Source of the DNA: Candidatus Adlerbacteria bacterium
GTDB taxonomy: Bacteria; Patescibacteriota; Minisyncoccia; Phycocordibacterales; SBAW01
DNA length: 37,926 nucleotides
Direction of reading: 5' to 3'
NCBI GenBank assembly: GCA_903819895.1
Contig: CAIJFH010000010.1
Coordinates: 1-37,926 of the forward strand
Shown: positions 1 to 8,848 of the stretch, in pieces
How positions within the stretch are numbered: the stretch's first letter is position 1
How the letters are laid out: each line of letters begins with the position of its first letter
Position numbers and translations under genes: made by a program
Notes under the pieces: generated by a model
What the model was told of the DNA's origin: nothing
Seen by the model: the letters and a program-made list of their open reading frames with translations, nothing else
Databases searched by the model: none

Positions 1-74
1 GTTTCTTTGGACAACTCAAAAAGAAAGTGAACGTACACAACGGACTGCGACGTGATCGACGCTTCAAATTGATC

Positions 75-599
75 TCAGCAATTCTGGCGGGAAAGGCGAA
101 AACAGCCTCCCAAAAAGACCATTAAACCCATCTGTGCGATAGTTGCGTAGTAGCCACCACGCTGATGCATATCGACGACCGTAAACCCAACTCTCTCGAA
201 CAATGCGGCAATCCCATAGCACGTAAAACGGAGACAATCGTAGGGCTCTTTTGTAAGTTCGTTCATTTGCGGCACCGTCACAATGGCATACCCACCCTGT
301 CGCAAGACACGGTACATCTCTTGCGCTGCAGGAAGTGGATCTGCAAAACACTGGTACACTTGTGTCGATACCGCGGAGTCGAACGTCTCATCGGCAACCG
401 GAATCGCTTCAGCAGTACACGCCACTTCAACACTTGGATGCGGCAAAATATCGGTCTTGGTGTATGAATCATACGCAAACAAATGACTGTAGCGATCAAA
501 CGGCCCGGCGCCAATATCAATCACCGCACCGCGTACATAGTGCGCAACGCGCGCAACTTGTTGTTTGAGCAATATTCTGTCGGGTTGAAAAATATACAT
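75..599 (-). CDS. class I SAM-dependent methyltransferase (Methyltransf_11 type)
   Basis: A small SAM-dependent methyltransferase of about 174 residues. The glycine-rich motif I reads VIDIGAGPFDRYSHLF, followed by an acidic loop and the typical post-motif stretch around FDSAVSTQVYQCF and EMYRVLRQGGY, where the family places its methyl-donor pocket. I chose the ATG at 599 (MYIFQPDR); the open frame continues to 659, but that extra peptide looks unlike protein. The acceptor cannot be told from sequence. It sits divergent from a flippase and next to glycan genes, so a sugar or lipid-linked glycan is a reasonable guess. The last residues (RLSRQNC) look unnatural. One base fewer in the A5 run at 112-116 (+ strand) would continue the protein as WEAVFAFPARIAEINLKRR past the left edge of the window, so the C-terminus may be frameshifted. 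Confidence 0.75.
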   Translation of the reverse strand: MYIFQPDRILLKQQVARVAHYVRGAVIDIGAGPFDRYSHLFAYDSYTKTDILPHPSVEVACTAEAIPVADETFDSAVSTQVYQCFADPLPAAQEMYRVLRQGGYAIVTVPQMNELTKEPYDCLRFTCYGIAALFERVGFTVVDMHQRGGYYATIAQMGLMVFLGGCFRLSRQNC

Positions 600-620
600 A
601 AATAACGGCGACTCTACTAT

Positions 621-634
621 TACTACTGGTAGTA
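621..634. promoter_or_regulatory. short palindrome in divergent intergenic region
   Basis: TACTAC-TG-GTAGTA is a perfect 6+6 bp inverted repeat in the 130-bp gap between the divergent methyltransferase (599) and flippase (730). The gap also holds TATAGT on the - strand (about 649-654) and TATACT on the + strand (674-679). An operator is possible, but nothing identifies a binding protein. Confidence 0.25.
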
Positions 635-729
635 TTTGCAAAAGAACTATACCACACATGCTGCATGCGGTAGTATACTGCTACTACACGGGTTGCAACA
701 CATGCATCATATCTGATGTTATACACAAC

Positions 730-2013
730 ATGACCACCCCCCAACTGCGTGCCACCATAGACCGCTTCATTACTACCGTGGAACGGGTTGTCAAAATCGA
801 CGTGCGCTACTTGGCGCGCGGGACATTTTGGTCGACCATGTCTCAAATTGCCTCTATCGCTAGCATTCTTGCACTGTCCATGGTCGTAAGTCGCTACCTA
901 CCAAAAGAGGTGTACGGCGAGTATAAATTTATTCTCTCCCTCATCTCGATCCTCTACCTCTTTTCCCTATCAGGATTTGGGCAAGCAGTATTGCAATCAG
1001 TATCACGCGGATACGACGGCGCACTTGCCGAAGGATTCCGCTCCAACCTGCGCTGGAGTATTGGCATTTTTGTTGGCGCGCTTGCACTTGCGGCATACTA
1101 TTTTCTCCAAGGAAACAGCACTATCGCGATCGGCGTACTCATTGGCGGATGCATCTCGCCATGGATGACCAGCGCGAGTTTAGCGTCCGCGTTCCTCACC
1201 GCAAAAAAGGATTTTGCACGGCTCGCCTACTATGGCACCATACTCGGCTCGCTGGTGCCGGTTGCCGCACTCATCACCACCATTCTTCTCACGCACAATG
1301 TGATTGCGCTCGTGGCGGTGTACTTCGTGTCAAACCTTATAACCGACCTCTATATGTACCGAGCAACACTCCGCGTGTACCAACCCGACCCAGACAAACG
1401 CGACCCGGGCATGTTTACCTACATCAAACATCTCAGCGTGATGGGTATCCTCGGCGGCATCGCAGCCAACCTCGACCAACTACTCCTCTTCCACTTTGTG
1501 GGGCCAGTCGACCTGGCGCTGTACAACTTTGCCATCGGTATCCCCGACCAACTCAAGGGCCCGATGAAAAATCTCGATGGCATGTTGCAGGCGCGCTTTG
1601 CCAATTACCTCCCGCGCGACATCCGCAAAAACATGCAGACCAAGTCGCTCCTGCTGCTTGGTTTTGCGGTCATCTGCATCGCTGTATACATCCCACTTGC
1701 GCCGTATCTCTTCCACCTCTTGTTCCCTAATTACAACGATGCGATCTGGTACTCGCAGCTGTATATGCTGTCATTTTTGTACCTTGCTTTTACACCCAGC
1801 GCCTCATATCTCGCATCAAAACGACTCATTACAGAGCAATACATCAGCAATGCGTCTTCTAACATCTTTCAAATTATTTCGATGACCATTGGCGTTATTG
1901 GCTGGGGTCTTGCTGGACTTATTTGTTCCATTATCGCCACGCGCATGTTTACCGGCATCACCTGGTATGTTCTCTACCGCACCGCATCACATCGCGACAT
2001 AAACACGGTGTAA
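730..2013 (+). CDS. polysaccharide flippase, Wzx/MOP superfamily
   Basis: An integral membrane protein of 427 residues with about a dozen hydrophobic segments, starting with the amphipathic and first membrane helix YLARGTFWSTMSQIASIASI, typical of Wzx/RfbX/MATE-like exporters. The family moves lipid-linked oligosaccharide units from the inner to the outer leaflet of the cytoplasmic membrane. I chose ATG 730 over the upstream ATG at 658 because the 24 extra residues are Cys- and Tyr-rich and unlike the family; TATACA ends 4 nt before 730. It is the only + strand gene in the first 10 kb and converges on a methyltransferase with an 11-nt gap. The neighbouring glycosyltransferases probably make its substrate. 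Confidence 0.85.
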   Translation: MTTPQLRATIDRFITTVERVVKIDVRYLARGTFWSTMSQIASIASILALSMVVSRYLPKEVYGEYKFILSLISILYLFSLSGFGQAVLQSVSRGYDGALAEGFRSNLRWSIGIFVGALALAAYYFLQGNSTIAIGVLIGGCISPWMTSASLASAFLTAKKDFARLAYYGTILGSLVPVAALITTILLTHNVIALVAVYFVSNLITDLYMYRATLRVYQPDPDKRDPGMFTYIKHLSVMGILGGIAANLDQLLLFHFVGPVDLALYNFAIGIPDQLKGPMKNLDGMLQARFANYLPRDIRKNMQTKSLLLLGFAVICIAVYIPLAPYLFHLLFPNYNDAIWYSQLYMLSFLYLAFTPSASYLASKRLITEQYISNASSNIFQIISMTIGVIGWGLAGLICSIIATRMFTGITWYVLYRTASHRDINTV

Positions 2014-2024
2014 CTAGCAAAAAG

Positions 2025-2819
2025 TTATCGCTTCCGATATACCAGCTCTGGCACCAGTTCATCGCAGACAGTTCGCAGATATGCAAATGTCGCGGGACGT
2101 TCTAATTGAGCTTCTTTGGTGTGTTGACTATCCTCGGCGAGCATGTGTGCCTCATCTTCCTTTGGGAAAGTAACGTGAAATATGCCACCCGGACGCAACG
2201 AAACTAACAGCTGTTTAGTAATTTGTAAGGGCGTAAAGGTGTGCTCCAACGCATCCAAACAACTGACAAAATCATACGCATCTTGTTGGAGCACCAGAGT
2301 AGCATCTATGGTTGCCGCCATAGATACGTTGACTTGGCTTCTTACAAATTCCAAAGTTGGCGACGGAATATCAGCAACATCAACCGCGTATCCTTTTTGT
2401 GAAATATAGTGCGCGAAGACACCCGCACCACATCCATAATCCAGTATTCGTTGTGCGCGAACTTTTTTCACAATATGATAGGCGCGTAAAATCTTCTTCT
2501 TATACATATATGACGTCTTTGACAGATACGCCTGCCGCCACAAATCAGCATCATGTTCGTTATAAAATGACGCGACCGCATCCTCCGTGGATCGGTCCTT
2601 CGACGTCCATTGAGATTCGAATCCGATCTTACTGATGTAATATCGCACCCGAAACTCTTCCTCTGACTCAAGGCCATACTGGCGCAGTACCAGTGGAATA
2701 ATGCTCATACGCGGAAACGACGCCGCGGGGAAACATTTAAGCAATGCATACGCTCCAAACCAAACACAACCTATGCCTGTGTAAGGAAATTGACGAAATG
2801 CAGTAATGATGCGATGCAT
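2025..2819 (-). CDS. class I SAM-dependent methyltransferase (UbiG-like fold)
   Basis: A methyltransferase of 264 residues. Motif I is ILDYGCGAGVFAHYI, then VDVADI (acidic end of beta-2), FVSCLDALEHTF (motif II) and LRPGGIFHVTFPKE (motif III), all typical of Methyltransf_11/23 enzymes such as UbiG. The N-terminal about 110 residues lack a recognisable domain and may bind the acceptor or membrane. The start at 2819 is supported by TGGTATACT exactly 6 nt upstream, which would make the transcript leaderless; an in-frame ATG at 2858 lies upstream of that box. It follows the long glycan operon by 31 nt but seems to have this promoter of its own. The substrate is unknown; a surface glycan is likely from context. 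Confidence 0.8.
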   Translation of the reverse strand: MHRIITAFRQFPYTGIGCVWFGAYALLKCFPAASFPRMSIIPLVLRQYGLESEEEFRVRYYISKIGFESQWTSKDRSTEDAVASFYNEHDADLWRQAYLSKTSYMYKKKILRAYHIVKKVRAQRILDYGCGAGVFAHYISQKGYAVDVADIPSPTLEFVRSQVNVSMAATIDATLVLQQDAYDFVSCLDALEHTFTPLQITKQLLVSLRPGGIFHVTFPKEDEAHMLAEDSQHTKEAQLERPATFAYLRTVCDELVPELVYRKR

Positions 2820-2825
2820 AGAATC

Positions 2826-2834
2826 AGTATACCA
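2826..2834 (-). promoter_or_regulatory. extended -10 promoter, leaderless, for the 2819 methyltransferase
   Basis: Read on the - strand this is TGG-TATACT, then 6 nt (GATTCT), then ATG. That spacing places transcription start on the A of ATG. No convincing -35 is visible. Confidence 0.6.
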
Positions 2835-2850
2835 GAAAGCGGCGCATTGT

Positions 2851-4107
2851 TTATACACTCAAATTATCTTGATAGTGTTTTTCCAGCACGGCAACATGTT
2901 GTGCACATGAGAAGTGTTGCTCAACACGAGCGCGCCCGGCAGCGCCGAAGCGAATACGTTTTGACTCATCTGCAAGTAGTTTCATTAGCGCTGACGTAAA
3001 AGCTGGAATATCGTAAGGATTGATAATGTATCCATTTTCAGTATCACGAACAATCTCGACCGCTCCACCAAAACAGGAAGCAATAACCGGTTTACTGCAA
3101 GCAAACGCCTCGAGCAGGACGAGCCCAAACGTATCAAAACACACCGATGGCATTACAACCACGTCAGCCGCATGATACGCGGCGCGGAGCGCATCACCAT
3201 CGAGCCAGCCAGTGCAGACAATGTTGTCCTGTATACCCAACACATGCGCCTTCTGTTCCAACCGCTCCACATAGGCATCGCGCACACCGGCAATAAGGAG
3301 TAGCGCGCGCGGTTCTGTTTTGACTGCCTCTGCCAATGCTGCAAGCATCACCTCGCCACCCTTGGTCGCCGTGATACGCCCACCAAACAAAATAACAAGG
3401 CGCCCATCAAGCGCATGATGCGCACGGAAGGCGGACACCACCTCGGGGCGCACGTCCCAATCGGCAAGTGAGATACCCGTGTAAAGCACTGTAGAGTTAG
3501 GCATCCCATTTTGCACCAGCGCTTGGCGCAGTGCATCACTCACGGAAAATAGCGTGTCGACTGAACGGAGATAGAAACGGATGATGGTCTGCCGCAGTGG
3601 GTTGTAGCGCCACCGAAAGCGTTTGATTTTTTGCCACACCGAGACATGGTAGTCCCACTCTTTTGTACATACCGGATGCGCCGGATCGATGAACTCCAGC
3701 AACTTGCCGTAGTGAAAGAGCATCACGTCGTGCGCTGTCAAAAATACTTTTGCGCCTGACTTTTTTGCGAGATACAACGAGTGGTACGACAGGTGAAAGT
3801 GGATGTTGTGCGCATGGACAATGTCGGGGCGTACGCGCGCCAAAATTGCACGCACCGCACCAACACACGACGGGTTGTACAAACTACGCCACGCACGCCA
3901 TCGCTCGTGATAGGCAGAATGGATATAAAAAATATGGACACCGTCAACCACCTGCTCCTCGACCCCCTGCACCAGCCGCGCAGTGGTGGCAATCACCGAC
4001 ACAGTGTGCCCTGCCTGCGCAAGCGCACACGCATCCTGCCATGCCGCACGCTCGCCACCACCCCGACCTTCGGGAGGAATCCGATCAGCAAGGATACATA
4101 TGTTCAT
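2851..4107 (-). CDS. glycosyltransferase family 4 (GT4), GT-B fold
   Basis: A retaining glycosyltransferase of 418 residues. The N-terminal domain has the donor/acceptor entry loop RIPPEGRGGGERAAW; the C-terminal Rossmann domain has LFGGRITATKGGEV (phosphate-binding Arg/Lys) and VMPSVCFDTFGLVLLEAFACSKPVIA, which carries the second Glu of the E-x7-E nucleotide-sugar motif. The first Glu appears as Asp in FDTFG. GT4 enzymes of this type add mannose, glucose or GlcNAc-like sugars to lipid-linked glycans at the inner face of the membrane. The start ATG overlaps the stop of the deacetylase gene as ATGA, so the two are probably translationally coupled. It is the last gene of the operon running from 9966. 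The sugar specificity cannot be read from sequence. Confidence 0.87.
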   Translation of the reverse strand: MNICILADRIPPEGRGGGERAAWQDACALAQAGHTVSVIATTARLVQGVEEQVVDGVHIFYIHSAYHERWRAWRSLYNPSCVGAVRAILARVRPDIVHAHNIHFHLSYHSLYLAKKSGAKVFLTAHDVMLFHYGKLLEFIDPAHPVCTKEWDYHVSVWQKIKRFRWRYNPLRQTIIRFYLRSVDTLFSVSDALRQALVQNGMPNSTVLYTGISLADWDVRPEVVSAFRAHHALDGRLVILFGGRITATKGGEVMLAALAEAVKTEPRALLLIAGVRDAYVERLEQKAHVLGIQDNIVCTGWLDGDALRAAYHAADVVVMPSVCFDTFGLVLLEAFACSKPVIASCFGGAVEIVRDTENGYIINPYDIPAFTSALMKLLADESKRIRFGAAGRARVEQHFSCAQHVAVLEKHYQDNLSV

Positions 4108-4832
4108 AGCAGTTCTCCATTAGTCACATACCGACAATCGGCGCGGCGGCTGATGTACTGGCACACGCGCTCCAACTCATCCCACATGCCATACTTTTCT
4201 ATCTCCCACGAGTGCCCCCAGAGATGATACACCTCGCCGCGCTTGTGTGCGATATCAAACGCTGCACACGCAAGTTGCTCAAACGAGCGCAGGGCGGCAA
4301 CGGGCACACCCAGCGTACGAAATGCGGCCCCACGTTGCGCCAGCGGCTGGAGCAACTTGCCCCACCAATAGTGTTGCGCATCAATCTTGCGAAATGGCAT
4401 CGGGTAGACCTGCACGGTGGTCGGCATTTGATACATATTTTCTGTAGGACTAATAGCCGCGTATGCAGTCGTACGCGCGCCACGGTAGCCCGCCTCGTGG
4501 ACCGCGCGCTCGACCTCCTGGTCGAAGTGCCCTGCGGGGTAGCAAAACATCGGCACCTCGGCACCGAGCACCTCCTCGAGCCACCGCTTGGAGCCCGCAA
4601 CCTCGGCAACTTTTTGCTCCCACGAGACAAGACAAAGGTTGGGATGTGTTAATGTGTGTGCACCAATCTCATGCCGCCCCGCCAAGGCGAGGATCTCCTC
4701 CTCCGACAAGCGCGCGGGGCGATACTCCTTCGCAACATAGAACGTACCCTTGAGTTGGTAGCGGTCGAGCAGCGCAGCAAGCTTGTTGTCGAGCACATCT
4801 CCATCATCCCAACTGGTCGTTACGGTTAGCAT
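4104..4832 (-). CDS. polysaccharide deacetylase, NodB homology (CE4)
   Basis: A 242-residue metal-dependent deacetylase of the CE4 family, which removes N- or O-acetyl groups from polysaccharides. The first motif is TTSWDDGD (Asp9-Asp10, catalytic base and metal ligand) and the second is EIGAHTLTHPNL (His59 and His63, metal ligands). FCYPAGHFD at 96-104 matches the third motif. There is no signal peptide or membrane helix, so it is probably cytoplasmic and acts on a lipid-linked precursor. The gene starts 9 nt after the preceding GT4 gene and overlaps the next by ATGA. A perfect TATAAT lies 8 nt before the ATG and contains the stop codon of the preceding gene. Deacetylation would free an amine on the glycan before export. 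Confidence 0.85.
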   Translation of the reverse strand: MLTVTTSWDDGDVLDNKLAALLDRYQLKGTFYVAKEYRPARLSEEEILALAGRHEIGAHTLTHPNLCLVSWEQKVAEVAGSKRWLEEVLGAEVPMFCYPAGHFDQEVERAVHEAGYRGARTTAYAAISPTENMYQMPTTVQVYPMPFRKIDAQHYWWGKLLQPLAQRGAAFRTLGVPVAALRSFEQLACAAFDIAHKRGEVYHLWGHSWEIEKYGMWDELERVCQYISRRADCRYVTNGELL

Positions 4833-4840
4833 TGATTTTG

Positions 4841-4846
4841 ATTATA
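4841..4846 (-). promoter_or_regulatory. consensus -10 box (TATAAT) inside the operon
   Basis: TATAAT ends 8 nt before the ATG at 4832. Its first bases are the last codon and stop (GTA TAA) of the upstream glycosyltransferase. It could give an internal transcript with a 1-2 nt leader. Confidence 0.45.
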
Positions 4847-5972
4847 CGGCATCGACCGACGCGGCACGATATGCGGCGATGTATGCAGCAACCGTCTTCT
4901 CCCAGGTAAACTGCGCGTGCCAACGCAGTGCGTTTTGTGAAAACGTGTCTCGCTGCTCCAACACTCGGCCAATCTTGTTGGCAATGTCTTGCGGATTTTC
5001 TTGCTCGGTCAAGTATCCTGTTTCACCATCAAGAATTGCGTCCTCGATCCCACAGCCGCGGCTCCCCACTGCAGGCACTCCAAACTGCGCTGCTTCGATA
5101 ACCACCATTCCAAACCCCTCGAAGTGATGGGATGCATGGTTGGTGTATGAGTTGAGTGCAAACACCGAACTTGCCGCATACAAACATGCGATGGTGGTGT
5201 CGTCGGCGTTCTCGATAATTCGGAGATTATCTACCAGATGGTGTGCAGCAGCATAGTCCCGCATCCGAGCAACATACGATGCCGTATTACTTGCACCAGC
5301 GGCGACGTAACAAATATCTGGATACTTCTTTTTAAGTAACTCAACTGCTTGCAGTGTAACCAACTGTCCCTTTCTGCTTTTGATGGCACCGACGGTAAGA
5401 ATAATTTTGGCAGTAGTGGATAGGTCGTAGCGTTGCAAACACTCGCGCACCTCAGTTGACGATGGCGTGGGCAACACCGTCGCGCCCAAGTGTACTACCG
5501 AGAGTTTCTCTGGCACAACACCCGCGTCAACGAGCCGCTGGCGCACATACGCACTGATGCAAAATATTTTTTGTGCACGCCGATACGCCCAGCGCAGCAA
5601 TAGAGATTTCCCTGCTACATACAATGGAGCAACCGAGTACGTACCAATCCCATTACTAAATACTTGCCGAGTATTCCCCACCCCCGCCACTGCCGCATAG
5701 ACGCACAGCGGCCATCCATCGAGCGCATGCACCACGGTACACCCACGGGCCGCGCGACGCACGCGGTAACAGTTGCGCAAAAAAGACACAAGTGGAAAAC
5801 GCGACGTAAGCGGGCGCAATGGCACCACTGGGTATGCAACATCCGTACGCATCTCTTCAGAACACACAACCACCTCAACTCCCGCCAGGCGCATATGGTC
5901 GATGACCGCACGCGCATAGCGCCCGAGACCAGATTTTTCATGCAACAGTGAAGTAATGACAAGTACTTTCAT
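4842..5972 (-). CDS. glycosyltransferase family 4 (GT4)
   Basis: A GT4 enzyme of 376 residues beginning MKVLVITSLLHEKSGLGRYA, whose SGLGRYA loop is the usual acceptor-side glycine motif. The C-terminal domain shows LTVGAIKSRKGQ (phosphate-contacting Arg/Lys) and HHFEGFGMVVIEAAQFGVPAV, a clean E-x7-E motif. The ATG at 5972 overlaps the stop of the preceding GT4 as ATGA; the frame is open further upstream (to 6071) but runs inside the previous gene. It is part of the seven-gene glycan operon and most likely adds one sugar to the lipid-linked repeat unit. Donor and linkage are unknown. Confidence 0.87.
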   Translation of the reverse strand: MKVLVITSLLHEKSGLGRYARAVIDHMRLAGVEVVVCSEEMRTDVAYPVVPLRPLTSRFPLVSFLRNCYRVRRAARGCTVVHALDGWPLCVYAAVAGVGNTRQVFSNGIGTYSVAPLYVAGKSLLLRWAYRRAQKIFCISAYVRQRLVDAGVVPEKLSVVHLGATVLPTPSSTEVRECLQRYDLSTTAKIILTVGAIKSRKGQLVTLQAVELLKKKYPDICYVAAGASNTASYVARMRDYAAAHHLVDNLRIIENADDTTIACLYAASSVFALNSYTNHASHHFEGFGMVVIEAAQFGVPAVGSRGCGIEDAILDGETGYLTEQENPQDIANKIGRVLEQRDTFSQNALRWHAQFTWEKTVAAYIAAYRAASVDAV

Positions 5973-7045
5973 ATCGTTATAGTACGCACCAACGCACACA
6001 ACTGCTCCGCACATGCCTCCCACGAGAATTGGTGCGCACGTACAAGGCCTTTGGTACGCAGGGCTGTGCACAGCGCATCATCTGTTGCAAGTGCATCCAT
6101 CGCGCGTGCGATGCTCGATGGGTCGTGCGGGTCGACCAAGAGCGCAGCGTCGCCTGCGACCTCGGCAAGCGCGCCTTGGTTGGAGGTGATAACGGGCAGG
6201 CCAACCGACATCGCCTCCAATACCGGCATGCCAAACCCTTCTATATAACTCGGGAATACGAGCGCGGTTGCCGTGTGGTAGAGATACGCCAACTCGTCAT
6301 CGCGCACATAGCCCAAAAAATGTACGCGAGGTGCGAGCCCGAGCGATTGCACCAACTCGCGCAACAGCTGCTCGTATGTGCCGCCACCCTTACCTGCAAT
6401 CAATAGATGGTGCGTATGCGTCGAGTTTGACTGTGCAAACGCGCGGATTACCCCAGCAACATTTTTACGCTCCTTGAGCACACCCGCGAATAGGAAAAAC
6501 GGCGTTGGCACATCCATCGCGCGCGGCACACTCACAGGCGCAACATAGCCGATATACACCACGTCTATTTTATCTGCACTGACACCAAAGTGGCGCACGA
6601 CATCTGCTTTGGTTTGCTCCGAGATAGCGACCACGCGCGTTGCTAAGCGAAGCGAGCGCCCATGGAGGCGGCGGAGCAACCACGCGCCCACGCGCCCACG
6701 CGCCGAGGTCGCAGGGATGTCGAGATAGGCAAAGTCGAGCGCCACGACGATTGCTTTTTTTGGCCGAAAAAAGAGCGGTGTCACGGGTGTAAAAAAGATA
6801 TACGCGTCGAGGTCGCGACGCATCCCCCACGCGCCCGTGAGCCACAAGTATTTTGCACCGAGCACCTTGAGCGACCAATTGCTGCCTGGGAGCGCGGGTG
6901 GCGAGGGCGGTTGCCGTTTGAGGTAGACCGTGTAGGTGTTGCCTGGGTCGGCAGCAAGGATCGCCTTGGTCATCTCAAAAATTGAGCGCCCAAGCCCGCC
7001 AGGGCTCTTTTCTCCGTAGGGGTCAACTAACAGGCCGATGTTCAT
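5969..7045 (-). CDS. glycosyltransferase family 4 (GT4)
   Basis: A GT4 enzyme of 358 residues starting MNIGLLVDPYGEKSPGGLGR. It has FLFAGVLKERKNVAGVIRAF at the start of the C-terminal domain and VFPSYIEGFGMPVLEAMSVG, a typical E-x7-E signature, followed by PVITSNQGALAEVAGDAALLVDP. This pattern is close to mannosyltransferase-like members of the family. The start is fixed by the ATGA overlap with the FkbM-like gene upstream; a long upstream open frame to 7234 is inside that gene. No membrane helix is seen, so it is a soluble or peripheral membrane enzyme. It belongs to the same leftward operon. Confidence 0.88.
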   Translation of the reverse strand: MNIGLLVDPYGEKSPGGLGRSIFEMTKAILAADPGNTYTVYLKRQPPSPPALPGSNWSLKVLGAKYLWLTGAWGMRRDLDAYIFFTPVTPLFFRPKKAIVVALDFAYLDIPATSARGRVGAWLLRRLHGRSLRLATRVVAISEQTKADVVRHFGVSADKIDVVYIGYVAPVSVPRAMDVPTPFFLFAGVLKERKNVAGVIRAFAQSNSTHTHHLLIAGKGGGTYEQLLRELVQSLGLAPRVHFLGYVRDDELAYLYHTATALVFPSYIEGFGMPVLEAMSVGLPVITSNQGALAEVAGDAALLVDPHDPSSIARAMDALATDDALCTALRTKGLVRAHQFSWEACAEQLCALVRTITI

Positions 7046-7962
7046 AGGGTAGTTCGTGGACGAGCAGAGTAGAGACGTTGTTTGAGACGGACCAGCCACG
7101 CGTGCCCCGGCATACGCCGCGCGTAGTGTTTGAGCATGCGCACCATGCCCGAGGGATGTATCCCCGCTGGGTAGTGGCGCTTCCACTTTGGCAGCGCCTG
7201 CACCGACTCGGGCGTCAACGGCAATCGATGCCAAAAGAGTCGCTGGTACCCATCGAGCACCAGCGTGCCGTCATAGAGTTGGAAGAGTCGTGTATGAAAA
7301 CGTGTGTCCGGGTGGAGCACTGAGAGCGATGCGTCCGTAATCCCAAATAAATCAAACAGTGACGCCTGGACAAAAAACGCATTGACACCAGTCGTCCCCA
7401 CCAACCGATACCCTTTACTCTCGGCAAGTCGATTGAGCGCACACAATGATGACCCTTGCTGCACCCGCATATCGCGCGGTTGGACAAAGTCGATATCGTT
7501 GGGGATGGTTGGGTTAAACTCGACGCACACGACCCGTGGGCGATACGCCGCAAGCGACTCCCACAGGTGATACTCGTTGCCGTCGACATCAAGCACGAGC
7601 AGATCAAAGTCGATTGGGAGTGGTGTCTGTGCAAACAACTGCTCCAATGAATTTTCTCCCTCAAAACTCACAAACGCCTCGACCGGCACCACACGCGGAT
7701 TGTCGGCATAGTGTGTGCGCAATTTTTTGCTATAGCCCGCGTCGGCCTCGATCAGCACCGCCGACCAGCCATGGTCGATGAGATTCTTGGTGTTGCTGTC
7801 GTAGACGCCGTCGAGCGCACCCAGCTCGACACACCAGCGGTTTGTTGTGCCGATGACAGAAAAAATGAGCTCGATGATGCCGTCCTCGCCACCACTTGAG
7901 GTGATATCGCGGGCATATGCCGCAAGTGGCTGTGCTGCTACGTGCTGCGTACCGGTGTCCAT
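7042..7962 (-). CDS. FkbM-like methyltransferase domain protein
   Basis: A 306-residue protein resembling the FkbM family of SAM-dependent O-methyltransferases. The SAM-site region reads RWCVELGALDGVYDSNTKNL (Glu in place of Asp in motif I), followed by SAVLIEAD and FDLLVLDVDGNEYHLW, and VVCVEFNPTIPND. FkbM proteins methylate sugar hydroxyls in antibiotics and surface glycans. The C-terminal 80 residues are rich in basic and aromatic residues and may contact the membrane or the glycan. It follows another FkbM-family gene by 4 nt and overlaps the next gene by ATGA. The two FkbM-like proteins share little sequence, so they may act on different sugar positions. Confidence 0.72.
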   Translation of the reverse strand: MDTGTQHVAAQPLAAYARDITSSGGEDGIIELIFSVIGTTNRWCVELGALDGVYDSNTKNLIDHGWSAVLIEADAGYSKKLRTHYADNPRVVPVEAFVSFEGENSLEQLFAQTPLPIDFDLLVLDVDGNEYHLWESLAAYRPRVVCVEFNPTIPNDIDFVQPRDMRVQQGSSLCALNRLAESKGYRLVGTTGVNAFFVQASLFDLFGITDASLSVLHPDTRFHTRLFQLYDGTLVLDGYQRLFWHRLPLTPESVQALPKWKRHYPAGIHPSGMVRMLKHYARRMPGHAWLVRLKQRLYSARPRTTL

Positions 7963-7966
7963 AGTA

Positions 7967-8848
7967 TTACGTAGTAGAACGCTCGCCGCGGAGCACTCGT
8001 TTCAACCGGGTGATTTTGTTGTTGAAGTTGTCGCACACAGCACCCCACAGCACGGTGGCAAAGGACACGGTCGGCAGTGGCGGCTGCAACTCTGCGGGCA
8101 GGGCCAGGATATCAAATGGTGCGCTTTGGCTCTGGAGTAACCACGCGCGCGGCGCGATGCAGGCGGTCAACAACCCCAGCCAACCTACCGAGCCCAGGTG
8201 CAGCGAACTACCTGCGCCGAGTGGCACATACAGTCGATAGTGCTGCCCCGCAAAGTAGCGCTCGAGCATGCGTGGCGACGCACCATGCGCTCGCAGTTGC
8301 GAAAGGTTGACCTCAAACAGCACGACCGGTCGGCTGCGCGCGATGAGCGCCGAGCCACCCTCGAGCACCTCAAGCTCCATCCCCTCGGTATCAATTTTAA
8401 TAACATCAGCATGTGCAACCTCTTCGTCGAGTGTTGAGATTACGAGCGAACCCACGCCCGTGTGTAGTGTTTGTGACCCAGCATTGCCGTGGTCGCGCGA
8501 CACCAGCGTTGCGTGGCCAGACGCACGTGACAACCCCTTGTTGCGCGCATCAACCACGACATTGTTCTGCTCGACATTGCGACACAAAAGCGCGTACGTC
8601 TCGGGCGCGGGCTCAAACGCAATCGCCTGCGCAGCCCAGGTTGCCAGCGGCACCGCAAGCGTGCCGACATGCGCGCCGATATCTACCACGGTACTTTGCT
8701 TGGTCACAAAGTGGCGCAGCAACTCCAACGTCTCGCGTTGATGATGCCCCGCCGCAAGACCGTTTGCGATTTTGCGATCAATCTCGACATCAATCGTAAA
8801 GCTGCCGTACGGCGTCGTGATGGTTTTAAGATGTGCTGCGGTGGTCAT
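7967..8848 (-). CDS. FkbM family methyltransferase
   Basis: A 293-residue SAM-dependent methyltransferase of the FkbM family. Motif I is VVDIGAHVGTLAVPLATWA, then AIAFEPAPETYALLCRNVEQN, ADVIKIDTEGMELEVLEGG and VVLFEVNL, all diagnostic of this family. The DTEG motif is a family hallmark. It starts with an ATG at 8848 overlapping the stop of the GT4 gene upstream (ATGA); the open frame to 8896 lies inside that gene. The C-terminal portion contains a hydrophobic stretch (GWLGLLTACIAPRAWLL) that could associate with the membrane. In this operon it most likely O-methylates a sugar of the surface polysaccharide, which often caps chain growth. Confidence 0.87.
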   Translation of the reverse strand: MTTAAHLKTITTPYGSFTIDVEIDRKIANGLAAGHHQRETLELLRHFVTKQSTVVDIGAHVGTLAVPLATWAAQAIAFEPAPETYALLCRNVEQNNVVVDARNKGLSRASGHATLVSRDHGNAGSQTLHTGVGSLVISTLDEEVAHADVIKIDTEGMELEVLEGGSALIARSRPVVLFEVNLSQLRAHGASPRMLERYFAGQHYRLYVPLGAGSSLHLGSVGWLGLLTACIAPRAWLLQSQSAPFDILALPAELQPPLPTVSFATVLWGAVCDNFNNKITRLKRVLRGERSTT

